Assembly (NCBI GenBank): GCA_045603585.1
Contig: JAZUMK010000030.1
Location: forward strand, 26,414 to 90,413
From: SFEL01 sp045603585
GTDB taxonomy: Bacteria > Bacillota > Clostridia > Christensenellales > CAG-138
Direction of reading: 5' to 3'
Length of the DNA: 64,000 nt
In this document: positions 41,343 to 50,398 of the stretch, one piece after another
How the letters are laid out: each line of letters starts with the position of its first letter
How positions within the stretch are numbered: position 1 is the stretch's first letter
Program-made: the position numbers and the translations under genes
The notes under the pieces: model-generated
Told to the model about the DNA's origin: nothing
Databases searched by the model: none
The model's input: the letters and a program-made list of their open reading frames with translations, nothing else

Positions 41343-43166
41343 ATGTTTGAACAGTATGATGCTGTAAAAGCGCTTAAGGAGCCCGACCTTTATCTGATAA
41401 AAGATTGTTCATCAGGCATGCTTGCGGTGCGTAAACGTACCCGGGCAGAGCTTTTTAGCGTTTATAGTCAGCTTTCGGATATTGATATCAATGGCGTACC
41501 GCAAATTTTCTCCATTGAACAGGACGGCCCATATCTCAGCGTTATAAGGGAATACATACCGGGCATGACCCTTGCCGAGGTGCTGAGGGAAGGGGGGCGC
41601 TTCAGTGAAAAACAGGCGGAGGAATTGATAGGAAAGCTATGCGATATACTGTCCGCAATTCACAGCCTTACTCCGCCCATAGTTCACAGGGACATCAAAC
41701 CATCCAATATTATCCTGAAAGAGGACGGCGGTATATGCCTTATAGACTTTGATGCTGCGCGGCAATACAAAGGCGATGGCGGGGGAGATACACAGCACAT
41801 AGGCACCCACGGCTATGCCGCCCCGGAGCAATACGGCTTTGGAGAGACGGATGCAAGGGCAGATATATATGCCGTTGGCATATTGCTGAAAGAACTGCTG
41901 GGCGATAGCATTTCTCCCCATTTCAATGAAATAATCTCCGCCTGTACCCGTATGGACCCGGCCCACCGCTATCAAAGTGCGGCTGCGCTGAAAAAGGCTC
42001 TTTCCGCCAAGAAACTTCCTATTAAAAAAACAATCTTCGGAGCAGCGGCTGCTTTAACTTTGGCAGCAGCGATTTTCGCTTTTTCCCACGACACCTCAGA
42101 TATGCCTGCTGATGCCGATATCCCTGCTGCAGCCACCGTTACTCCTGTGCCCACGCCCGAACAGACGCCGGAGCCCACTCCGGTTCCCACGCCCAACCCC
42201 TGGCTGGACATCATATGGCCGGCAGAAAATCCTTACAGGACCGAATACCCGGTTTCTGATTATGCCGCCCTTAAGGAAATGCTGAATCATATCCTGGAAA
42301 ACCCAAATCAGCTTTATATGGTTATCATCTCCGGCGACATTACAGCAACGGAAGATATAACCATTCCAACAAATACCCAGCTGTATATAAATCCCACATC
42401 TGCGCTGCGCATGGCTCCGGGCACCATGCTTGTAAACAACGGTGCAATTCAGGTTGCCAGAGGCGGAGACAACTACGGCATGCTGCAGCTTATGGATAAC
42501 AGTACGCTGTACTGCATGAGCAGAAAAACCCAAGGCTACAGAGAAATGACAGTGGACGGCATACTTGACTGCGGCAGTAATGTCACTATTTCAAGAGAAA
42601 CGCATATTGGTCAGGACGGCCAATATCCCCTCATTCACCTGCAGCCCAGGAGCATACTGCGCTGTGCAGATGAAAGCACGCTCCGCATATCCGGCTACAG
42701 ATATGTATTTATTGATTCCAGAGCAGAGTTCCCTACTGCACCATTTATTGACGAAGAAGGCAAAGTTGGCTCTGCGGACATTCGCATAACGGACATCAAT
42801 ACGATTGATGAGCTGAAGTCTGCTGTTGATGCAGCGAAAAATCAATATCCGCAGTTTACATGTGCCATTGATATTGCAAAAAGCATGACCATCAGCGAGA
42901 ATATCGCCATTCCCGACAATGCTTCCCTCAAGCTGTTTTCCGAAGGACTTACCCTGACCGTTGCAGACGGCGGCAAGCTCACTATCGGCGAAACAAACGC
43001 CCAGCTGGAAGATGATACTTCCATACGCGTGCTCAAAGGCGGAACCCTGCATTACAAGTGCGACAATATTTCTTTGGCAGGCGGTTCGCGCGTATATGCT
43101 GACAATGGCGGTTCAATAATTTGTGACCACAAAGGGGTTGCAGAAAAAATACATTTAAACGGCTAA
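41343..43166 (+). CDS. Membrane Ser/Thr protein kinase with C-terminal extracytoplasmic domain
   Basis: Hanks-type kinase, 607 aa. The kinase domain (about 1-220) has the HRDIKPSN catalytic loop at 115-122, DFD at 135-137 (Mg binding, DFG variant) and APE at 160-162. The glycine-rich loop is degenerate. A single helix at about 228-247 is followed by a Pro/Thr-rich spacer (255-285). The outer part (290-607) has repeated short beta-strand units resembling the beta-solenoid surface proteins nearby, unlike PASTA kinases. It is divergent from an XRE regulator gene and 75 bases upstream of a wall-anchored protein gene, so it may sense the envelope and control that protein. Confidence 0.87.
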   Translation: MFEQYDAVKALKEPDLYLIKDCSSGMLAVRKRTRAELFSVYSQLSDIDINGVPQIFSIEQDGPYLSVIREYIPGMTLAEVLREGGRFSEKQAEELIGKLCDILSAIHSLTPPIVHRDIKPSNIILKEDGGICLIDFDAARQYKGDGGGDTQHIGTHGYAAPEQYGFGETDARADIYAVGILLKELLGDSISPHFNEIISACTRMDPAHRYQSAAALKKALSAKKLPIKKTIFGAAAALTLAAAIFAFSHDTSDMPADADIPAAATVTPVPTPEQTPEPTPVPTPNPWLDIIWPAENPYRTEYPVSDYAALKEMLNHILENPNQLYMVIISGDITATEDITIPTNTQLYINPTSALRMAPGTMLVNNGAIQVARGGDNYGMLQLMDNSTLYCMSRKTQGYREMTVDGILDCGSNVTISRETHIGQDGQYPLIHLQPRSILRCADESTLRISGYRYVFIDSRAEFPTAPFIDEEGKVGSADIRITDINTIDELKSAVDAAKNQYPQFTCAIDIAKSMTISENIAIPDNASLKLFSEGLTLTVADGGKLTIGETNAQLEDDTSIRVLKGGTLHYKCDNISLAGGSRVYADNGGSIICDHKGVAEKIHLNG

Positions 43167-43168
43167 AC

Positions 43169-43183
43169 TCTGCTGACAGCAGA
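43169..43183. promoter_or_regulatory. Palindromic operator candidate upstream of the surface protein gene
   Basis: TCTGCTGACAGCAGA shares the same 7+1+7 palindrome as 41288-41302. A TATAAT at 43206-43211 follows without a good -35, as expected if a bound activator helps. Confidence 0.6.
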
Positions 43184-43241
43184 CGAAAAACATAAGCGGC
43201 GGTGATATAATTACCTTTGAATAAATATGATGGAGGCAATT

Positions 43242-46200
43242 ATGACCCGTCGTTCCTTTTTATTTCTTGCGCTGATATTCGCGCTGATACTGTCCGTAAG
43301 TTCGGTAGCGTTTGCGGATGCAAGCATTACAGTTGATAACAGCATTGGCGAAACACCTGCTACGGTTACCGCAACGCTTACCGGTGGAGATACCCTTTCT
43401 GCCCCAAAGGTAGATAGCTTCTATCATACAGGCGATAATGCATTGGCCTTTGAAATAGTTAAGCCAATGGAATACTCGGACTGGAAGTATGATTCAGAGC
43501 ATAATGTAAATTATTTGGAGTATGAAGTTTTTACTAAAATTTTAGATGGCTCCTATTGGTACAAACTTAATATCGGAAACTGGACTTCTGATTTTAAAAC
43601 AACAAGAGATTCCGCTGGTAATTTGTATGGACAAGCTGGCGATGGCTACCGTATAGATGAGCCACACTTTTCAAATGGCTCCATTCGGAGGGAATACACT
43701 TATACATGGTACGATAACGACAAGTCTACGGTTCTTGGAACCACTTCTTTCAAAGTGGTTGTAAACTATCGCGCTCTTCCTTATGCAGCTGATAGAGACC
43801 GTATTACTGCAGCTGAAGGGGGCAGCGTTTCTCACGGTGCAGTAAGCTACACCGCATCTGACACACCTGTTAATACCATTGTTGCAGTTCCTCATGCTGA
43901 TGTAGTAAAATGCTCCATCAACGGGGGCAGCATTACTGACGTTGTAGGGGGTGCAATAACTCTTTCAACTGCTGAAAATGAGCGCTATGAAATCATGTGG
44001 TATGATCAGGACAATAACCTTTGGTCAGCAGAGTATGTGGACATTTCGTTTATATCCCCTGCAAATGATTTTACCTGGATAGACTGGAGTTGTTTTGCGC
44101 CTTCCACCGTAAACGGTATTTTGGGCAATAAACCGGTGATCAGCAACGGTACAAACCGGCAGGGCATATCCGTAACCTACCTGACTTATAATCTTGACCT
44201 GTCCCAAATGGACCTTCAGCAGCTGCTTTATTACCACGGCGACGGCGAAACCTTGGCGGCACCTTATCGTGTCAATCTTCCCTCTACAGCTGTCAAAAAG
44301 TACAGCTTCGGCACTGCTGCAGACATGCGTAAAGATGAAGTGATGGATTCACTTGGTATAATGGACTATGAAATCTGTGATGGCAATAATAACGGCATAC
44401 AACACTTGATCGAAATGGGCTACAGCACTGCAGATGGCAGCAGCGTTATTATCACACCCCAAGGCGGCGAACGCGCTCAGCTTATCAAGTGGATTGACGC
44501 TGACGGAAAGGAATACTACCACATGATAGTATTCGTATTCAACTTTGCATCCGACAATTCTTACAGAGTGGAAGCAATTAATCCCTCTGTTGAGCGCGTA
44601 CAGTTTAATGTGAATAGTCATCCGGCAATCAAGAATGGCTCCAGTTATGTAAACGGCGTTGTTACCTATACTGCCGGCCCACGCGAAGATGGCGCCCCCG
44701 AAAGTGTATGTACCGCCATTGACAAGCCTTTTGCTGATGTGACCGGTGTAACCGTATATCCTCAGTGGGGCAACTCCTATGGTTACGACTTTACACAAAG
44801 TGACCTGCCCTGTATAATTGAAAGTTTCGTACCAAATGGCAGCGTGGGAAGCGAAGTATACCAGCTTGAATGGACGCGCGAAAACGGCAGCAAGTATCTT
44901 GAGCTTATAACCGTTTATGTAATTCCCGACGGTGATACGTGGATGGAAGAACATTGGGTTCCTGCTGCAGCCGGCAGAACTCAGCCCATCACCGACCAGT
45001 CCGATGTACTTGCGGACCATCTTTCCTACGATGCTGACACCGGCCGCTGGCTCTTTGATATCCATGCCGAGGGCAATCCAAACCTTGATGACGAAGCTTT
45101 CGGTTACCCTGTATTTATGATCACTCCTCCCGAAGGGGCAACACACTATACCGTCGCACTGTGGGGCTCTCCTATTTACAGTGATCACCTTGCAGAGACT
45201 ATAGAAATCCAGCTGCAAAGCGATTTTGACAACAACAGGCTCAATCCCATTGAAGACGATACCAACTCACTGATTTGGTATGATAAGGAGCTGAAAAAGC
45301 TTTGCTACACTCCCTGCGGCAAATTGCTTACCAGAACTGCGCTTGCAGATACTGACGGCATGTCCATCTACACCGTAAACGCAACCATGCCCGGTCATGC
45401 GCAAATTGCAGTATTTGAATGGTTTAAGTCCGATGGAGAAGGCGGTTATGACCAGATAATGTTTGATGGCAATAAACGTGGTGAGTTTGTTTACTGCGAA
45501 AAGAATCCTTACCTGAACGTTAAGGTAACAGATATTAAAGATGCAATTACCGCCCCTGTTACCGAGCCCACTGCCGTTGTATTGGAAAGTACCAGCACAA
45601 GTCTTGTGGGACTTAAGCTGCGCTGTGAAATTCCTCTGCAGAAGAACGCAGGAAAAAATTACTGGTATAAGTATTACAAACTTGACCTTGTAGATGAAAA
45701 CGGAAATGTCGTGGAACTGCCTGCTGGCAGCAAGATCAAGGTTTATATCCCTTACCCTGAAGGAACGGATATGAATTCCAAGATTCAGCACTTTGATGTA
45801 TGGCACTACCACGATGAAAATCATGGCAGCCATGACAGCATGAGAAACGACGGCGTTCTGAAGCTTGAAGAGTACGGCATTACCTTTGAAACCACCTCTT
45901 TCAGCCCCTTCCTTGTAAGCTATAAGGCCGAAGATGCCAACGATGACGGCAACGGCGGTTCAGGCAATGGCAATAACACCACCTCCTCCGGCGGCTCCGG
46001 TATCTCTGTCACCTACAACGGCGGCAACAGCTTCAGCACTTCCAAGTCCGCTGTGCCTACCTCCGTTGAGATCGACGGCGAACCTGTAAGCTTTACCGGC
46101 GACGGCCGCAGCTTTACCGTAAGCAGTATACCCGCAGGGGCAAAGTGGGTGACGGTAAGATGGAATTCCACCAGCATCACTGTAAGCTTTAAGCCCGATG

Positions 46201-46307
46201 CAGCTACGGTATATGCCGATATAGCAATTCCCAAGACCGGCGATGTATCCATACTGATGCCCGCGCTGATGCTGCTTGGAGCAGCGGCGATAAGGCGCAA
46301 GAGATAA
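43242..46307 (+). CDS. Large wall-anchored surface protein with IPKTG sorting signal
   Basis: Exported protein, 1021 aa. Residues 1-26 are a signal peptide (TRRSFLFLALIFALILSVSS). The bulk is beta-rich with repeated Tyr/Trp/Asp motifs such as ITWYDxD-like segments and no recognised enzyme motif. Before the end comes a Gly/Asn/Ser linker (near 905-925), the module shared with the protein at 31214-33670, and then AIPKTGDVS, a hydrophobic helix and RRKR, a complete sortase substrate end. The ATG at 43242 has GGAGG at 5 bases. No sortase gene is in the window. Role in attachment is likely but unproven. Confidence 0.85.
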   Translation: MTRRSFLFLALIFALILSVSSVAFADASITVDNSIGETPATVTATLTGGDTLSAPKVDSFYHTGDNALAFEIVKPMEYSDWKYDSEHNVNYLEYEVFTKILDGSYWYKLNIGNWTSDFKTTRDSAGNLYGQAGDGYRIDEPHFSNGSIRREYTYTWYDNDKSTVLGTTSFKVVVNYRALPYAADRDRITAAEGGSVSHGAVSYTASDTPVNTIVAVPHADVVKCSINGGSITDVVGGAITLSTAENERYEIMWYDQDNNLWSAEYVDISFISPANDFTWIDWSCFAPSTVNGILGNKPVISNGTNRQGISVTYLTYNLDLSQMDLQQLLYYHGDGETLAAPYRVNLPSTAVKKYSFGTAADMRKDEVMDSLGIMDYEICDGNNNGIQHLIEMGYSTADGSSVIITPQGGERAQLIKWIDADGKEYYHMIVFVFNFASDNSYRVEAINPSVERVQFNVNSHPAIKNGSSYVNGVVTYTAGPREDGAPESVCTAIDKPFADVTGVTVYPQWGNSYGYDFTQSDLPCIIESFVPNGSVGSEVYQLEWTRENGSKYLELITVYVIPDGDTWMEEHWVPAAAGRTQPITDQSDVLADHLSYDADTGRWLFDIHAEGNPNLDDEAFGYPVFMITPPEGATHYTVALWGSPIYSDHLAETIEIQLQSDFDNNRLNPIEDDTNSLIWYDKELKKLCYTPCGKLLTRTALADTDGMSIYTVNATMPGHAQIAVFEWFKSDGEGGYDQIMFDGNKRGEFVYCEKNPYLNVKVTDIKDAITAPVTEPTAVVLESTSTSLVGLKLRCEIPLQKNAGKNYWYKYYKLDLVDENGNVVELPAGSKIKVYIPYPEGTDMNSKIQHFDVWHYHDENHGSHDSMRNDGVLKLEEYGITFETTSFSPFLVSYKAEDANDDGNGGSGNGNNTTSSGGSGISVTYNGGNSFSTSKSAVPTSVEIDGEPVSFTGDGRSFTVSSIPAGAKWVTVRWNSTSITVSFKPDAATVYADIAIPKTGDVSILMPALMLLGAAAIRRKR

Positions 46308-46323
46308 TCCCATATAATATAGC

Positions 46324-46353
46324 CAAACCACCGGTTTTTGCACCGGTGGTTTG
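46324..46353. terminator. Bidirectional terminator
   Basis: CAAACCACCGG and its exact complement around an 8-nt loop, between convergent genes. Confidence 0.8.
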
Positions 46354-46409
46354 ATTATGCTGATATGTGAGGATTTTATTTACATTCACTGCATGCGCAG
46401 CCCTGTTTT

Positions 46410-48083
46410 TCACAGGCGATAAGCTTTCGCGATCAGCAAGCCCACACCAAGAATCAGTACAGATACCGCAAGCCATATCAGGCCGGTGCTGCCCTGGGCA
46501 GCGCTGCCCATGCCATTCATGCCGGCCCCCCAATTGCCGCCGGGCATTCCCTTGCTTTCGCGGGAGGGGCGTTCGCCGCCTGCGGAGGAGGTATTCTCCG
46601 AATCATCCGAAGCTGCGGCCGCCGCATCGGTGATTTTAGAAAGATCCCAGTTTGCTGATGCCGCATCGCCAAACGGGGCCGAGGGTCCCAATGCGTTTGT
46701 TTGGATGGAAGCTTCCGCGGCCTCATTGGCATCCGTGGATTTTCTGCCGCCGAAGCGGTCTCTGCCCTGATCCCCGCCCGGCCTGTCTCCGCCAAAGCCA
46801 CCTCTTCCACCCATGGAACCCATGTCGGAAGTGGTAAGACCGGATGCATCCACATAGCTCATGTCGGTCGTGGTCTCGCTGCTTTCAAGCTGCATGGAAA
46901 TGCTCTCGGAGCGGAGCTCGCAGAACCGGCGCAGGGTTTCCGCACCTGTTTCAAATTCCTCATAGGTGTAGAAGGCGGTGGGGTCCTTTTCCACATAGGG
47001 CTTGATCAGGTCGTAGGCGTTATTGATTATCGCCTGCACATCAACTGTGTTCAGAAACTCGGCGAAATACTGATGGTATAGTTCGGTATAGCTCTCGTCA
47101 GACAGTATCCAGTTCCACATGGGCCTGTCTTCGCCCGCACCGCCGGACACAGGCGCGTCAATGGGGGTATTGACGGTACTCTGAGCGCTGCACCCCTGGA
47201 ATGTGCCGAATGCCAGATTGTAATCCCAGGGGATCATGGACATCTGTCCGTTTTCTTCGTACAGATAGTAGTTGTGTATCATGGAGCCGGTGTAGCTGTC
47301 GCCGTTGCAAACGTAGTTGTGAACAACGAAATAGCGTATGACCGATTCAATATCCACCACAGATTCAAGCTGTTCCTTGTTGGACAGCTTTTTCAGTGAT
47401 TGGATAAGCCGTGTCTGATCGGCTGCGGTAATATCGGTCTTTGCATTGTTCCAGATATTGGAATAGCTGTCGATATCGTCACCCACATACTGGAGCTTCA
47501 CATCGGAGGAACCCATACCAAAGCCGCCAAAGCCGCCTTTTCCACCGAAAGAGGGTTTGTCATCGCTTTCAGAATCGGAATCCCCCTGTGTCATGCCCGG
47601 CATCTGCGGCATTTCACCGCCAAAACCTTGGGGCGCCTGAGACGGATCAAAGTTACTCATATCGGGCATATCACCGCCAAAGCCCTGAGGCATTTGGGAA
47701 GGGTCAAAGCCGCCCATATCCGGCATATTGCCGCCGAACATGGAGGAGGGGTCAAAGCTTCCCATGTCGGGCCTTGCGCTTTGCTGATCGGAACTGCCGG
47801 CAGCTTCCTCACGGTTCATAAAATCATCCATGTTGAAATCCTTGCCGTTGCCGCGGCCGCCGCCGAAGCTCATGCTGTCCGGCTTGTACTTTTCACGGAT
47901 ATTCACGCCGTCCAGTTTTTCTCTTAGGGCTTTATCGTCAAGGTTATCAAAATACAAGCTTCGTATTTCATATCGCCCGTTTATTGCGTGGCTGTCGGGT
48001 TTCATTACCGCCCTGAGCCGCTGCCTGAGAAGAAGCATATCGTGATTGCTTATCTCATGCTTTACTTCATGTCTGAATTGCAA
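46410..48083 (-). CDS. Chimeric VTC-domain/CotH-kinase protein, probable deletion fusion
   Basis: A 557-aa frame that joins parts of two families. Residues 1-64 are the start of a VTC polyphosphate-polymerase domain (QFRHEVKHEIS, then RSLYFDNLDDKALREKLDGV). At about REK|YKPDS it changes into the second half of a CotH kinase (YKPDSMSFGGG, then MIHNYYLYEENGQMSMIPWDYNLAFG). The rest of VTC and the first half of CotH are missing. The C-terminus has Gly/Met/Pro repeats and a membrane helix. The start is TTG at 48083 with AAAGGAGG at 7 bases. Neither enzyme is likely to work. It could be a true deletion or an assembly error. Confidence 0.8.
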   Translation of the reverse strand: MQFRHEVKHEISNHDMLLLRQRLRAVMKPDSHAINGRYEIRSLYFDNLDDKALREKLDGVNIREKYKPDSMSFGGGRGNGKDFNMDDFMNREEAAGSSDQQSARPDMGSFDPSSMFGGNMPDMGGFDPSQMPQGFGGDMPDMSNFDPSQAPQGFGGEMPQMPGMTQGDSDSESDDKPSFGGKGGFGGFGMGSSDVKLQYVGDDIDSYSNIWNNAKTDITAADQTRLIQSLKKLSNKEQLESVVDIESVIRYFVVHNYVCNGDSYTGSMIHNYYLYEENGQMSMIPWDYNLAFGTFQGCSAQSTVNTPIDAPVSGGAGEDRPMWNWILSDESYTELYHQYFAEFLNTVDVQAIINNAYDLIKPYVEKDPTAFYTYEEFETGAETLRRFCELRSESISMQLESSETTTDMSYVDASGLTTSDMGSMGGRGGFGGDRPGGDQGRDRFGGRKSTDANEAAEASIQTNALGPSAPFGDAASANWDLSKITDAAAAASDDSENTSSAGGERPSRESKGMPGGNWGAGMNGMGSAAQGSTGLIWLAVSVLILGVGLLIAKAYRL

Positions 48084-48143
48084 AAGAGCATTCCTCCTTT
48101 CTACGGATATCATGATACTTGGTCAACCTATGACCAACATTAG

Positions 48144-48181
48144 AAAAACCTTCCCGTATGTGAACTGACACAGGAAGGTTT
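48144..48181 (-). terminator. Terminator of the first two-component operon
   Basis: AAACCTTCC pairs with GGAAGGTTT over an 18-nt loop; a T run follows on the minus strand. Confidence 0.7.
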
Positions 48182-48200
48182 ATGAACATTTTTTGAAGTT

Positions 48201-49418
48201 TTAAAACCTGGCAGTAAAGCGGATGCTGTCATCAGAGGAGTATTCCGCCGTCAGCCTGCCGCCGAAGTTCTCGCAGATGGCGCGGGCCGCGGATAAGCCG
48301 ATGCCATAACCGGATTCCTTTTTCTGCGTGCGTGCGGCGTCTCCGCGGTAAAACCGTTCAAACAGCCTCTCGGGGTCCGGCTCAAGGGACGCATCACAGG
48401 TGTTTTCCGCAATGATCTGAACGTGCCTGCCATCCCTTGCAAGGGACAGATGGATATTGCCGTTATCGGGGGTGTATTTTAGTGCGTTGTCCAGCAGTAT
48501 GGTCATCATCTGGCGGAAGCTGTCACGGTTGGTCTGAATGACTATATCCGGTTCAATGTGCACAGAAAACTGAAGGTTTCGTGTCTGGGCTTCTTCTGTG
48601 TATACGGGAAGCAGCTCGCTTACAGCATCGCTGATGTTTACCGTTTCCGTGGGCAGAGGTATCTCCTCATCCAGTTTGGCAAGGGTAAGGAGATTTGACA
48701 TCAGCACATTCAGCCGCTTGGTCTGATTGCGGATATGGACGTTGTACTTGTTTTCCCCATGTATCAGCGCCATGGTGTCATTGTTGGACTGAATGATGGC
48801 AAGGGGCGTCTTCATTTCGTGTCCTGCATTGGTGATGAACTGCTTTTGCTTTTCCATGCCCACAAGCACAGGGCGAATCACCTTGCCGGAAAGCAGAGTT
48901 ACGATAATAAGCAGTATCACCCAGCACAGCGCCGCTATTGCGGCGGAGGCGAACAACACCATACGGAAGTTTCCGCTCTGCTCTGAGGTGTCCATAAAGA
49001 AGGTCAGCCTGTTGGGGCCCAATTGCTTTACTGCAAACTTGTATCCATGCACCCGTCCGGAGGTGTGGTCTGCGCTGAGCACTTCCAGCGCATAGCTTTT
49101 TGCTGTTTCTTGGTCAATGGCGGATATCTGGTCGATATTGACATCCATAATATTGCCGTTTTCATCGCTGCTGACTATAAAGAAGCGGGAAGCGCGCATC
49201 CTGTCCATGTTCAGCGGCGGAGAAAAGGGAGGAGGACGGTCAAAATCCATTTTTTGAAATGCGCCGTCGGAATCCACCAGAGTATTCAGCACCATATCGG
49301 ATTGGCGGTCCAGCATCATCCAGTTAAGGCCGTTGATAGCAAGGACGATGAACACCAGCAGGCAGGTGACCGCCGTCATGGTGAATACTATAAAGCGTCT
49401 TTTCAGTGTTTTTGTCAT
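48201..49418 (-). CDS. Sensor histidine kinase (first two-component system)
   Basis: Membrane sensor, 405 aa. A first helix lies at about 8-30 and a second at about 165-190, enclosing an extracytoplasmic domain. The H box is NAGHEMKTPLAII near 220, the N box LLDNALKYTPDNG, and G boxes GYGIGLSAAR follow. The ATG at 49418 overlaps the stop of the response regulator by 4 bases (ATGA). The system adjoins the VTC/CotH gene, a common genomic pairing in Clostridia, so it may have controlled that locus. The partner regulator is frameshifted. Confidence 0.9.
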   Translation of the reverse strand: MTKTLKRRFIVFTMTAVTCLLVFIVLAINGLNWMMLDRQSDMVLNTLVDSDGAFQKMDFDRPPPFSPPLNMDRMRASRFFIVSSDENGNIMDVNIDQISAIDQETAKSYALEVLSADHTSGRVHGYKFAVKQLGPNRLTFFMDTSEQSGNFRMVLFASAAIAALCWVILLIIVTLLSGKVIRPVLVGMEKQKQFITNAGHEMKTPLAIIQSNNDTMALIHGENKYNVHIRNQTKRLNVLMSNLLTLAKLDEEIPLPTETVNISDAVSELLPVYTEEAQTRNLQFSVHIEPDIVIQTNRDSFRQMMTILLDNALKYTPDNGNIHLSLARDGRHVQIIAENTCDASLEPDPERLFERFYRGDAARTQKKESGYGIGLSAARAICENFGGRLTAEYSSDDSIRFTARF

Positions 49419-50088
49419 GGCTGATACTCCAGTTTGTATCCTATATTGCGCTTTGAAACTATCTCCACCCTGGAGTTCATGGCGGCAAGGCGTTTGCGCA
49501 GATAGGAAATGTACAGCCAAACGCTGTTGATGTCCGTTTTGGTGTTGAAGCCCCATGCTTTCACCAATAGATCCTCGGTGGACATAAACATGGTGTGGTT
49601 CAGCATGAGCTGCTCCATAAGGCGATATTCCTGCTTGGGCAGCTGAAATGAGACATCTCCAACGCTTATCTCACCGGACTGCATATTCAGCGTTAGATCC
49701 CAAAGTGTATCATATCGGGATGGAATTCTTCTCTTCGTCTCAGCATGGCACGGATCCGGGCGATCAGCTCTCCCATGTCAAAGGGCTTGGGCAGGTAATC
49801 GTCCGCGCTGGTATCCAGGCCCCGGATGCGGTCTTCCACCTGCGTTTTCGCGGTCAGCAAAAGTACGGGCGTCCTGCATCCTTCCCTGCGCAGGGCAGAC
49901 AGCACGTCGAGACCGTCCCGCTTGGGCATCATAATGTCAAGAATGATGCCGGCATATTTGCCGGACATGGCGTAATCATAGGCCTCGGCACCGTCATATA
50001 CGGCATCTACGATATATTTGTGGTATGTAAGATAATCTACAACCGCTTCAGACAAAGCCGGTTCATCTTCGGCGTATAAAAGCTTCAT
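49415..50088 (-). pseudogene. OmpR-type response regulator interrupted by a -1 frameshift
   Basis: Two consecutive frames make one regulator. The receiver domain (131 aa from 50088, with Asp in DIMMPKRDG and Lys in PKPF) runs to a stop at 49693. The winged-helix DNA-binding domain (QEYRLMEQLM and on, to 49415) continues in another frame. Adding one G to the GGG at about 49700 (minus strand CACTTTGGGATC) restores FGDLTLN and a full OmpR protein of about 224 aa. So the gene is broken by a single-base loss in a G run, or the read is wrong there. The kinase overlaps its end. Confidence 0.85.
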
Positions 50089-50398
50089 TGGAGCCTCCTT
50101 AAACTGGTTATCCTATATTATAGCACGCAAAGGCAAGGATGGATTCGGTACTGCGCATAAAGGCACAGCAGCACATTGTAATAATGCAATATTAACCTTA
50201 GATATACATAGGAATACATGAAAGAACACGGGAAAACCGGGGCGAATATGTCCAACTATCCGGGCAGAGCATCTGCGGGGGAGATGTGGTTGACACGGTA
50301 CGGGCGTCATTTTACAATAGATTTAAGATATACACGTCAATGCTGTGAATTTTACATTTCTTACAATCCAACTATCTAACTATGGAGGACGCTGTTAT
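50089..50398 (+). other. Leader and promoter region of the hydrolase gene
   Basis: This 310-base gap is bidirectional: it is upstream of the response regulator on the minus strand and holds a strong plus-strand promoter at 50290-50318. Nothing else was recognised. Confidence 0.6.
50290..50318 (+). promoter_or_regulatory. Promoter of the hydrolase/membrane protein gene
   Basis: TTGACA at 50290-50295, a 17-base spacer and TACAAT at 50313-50318, 81 bases before the start codon. Confidence 0.75.
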
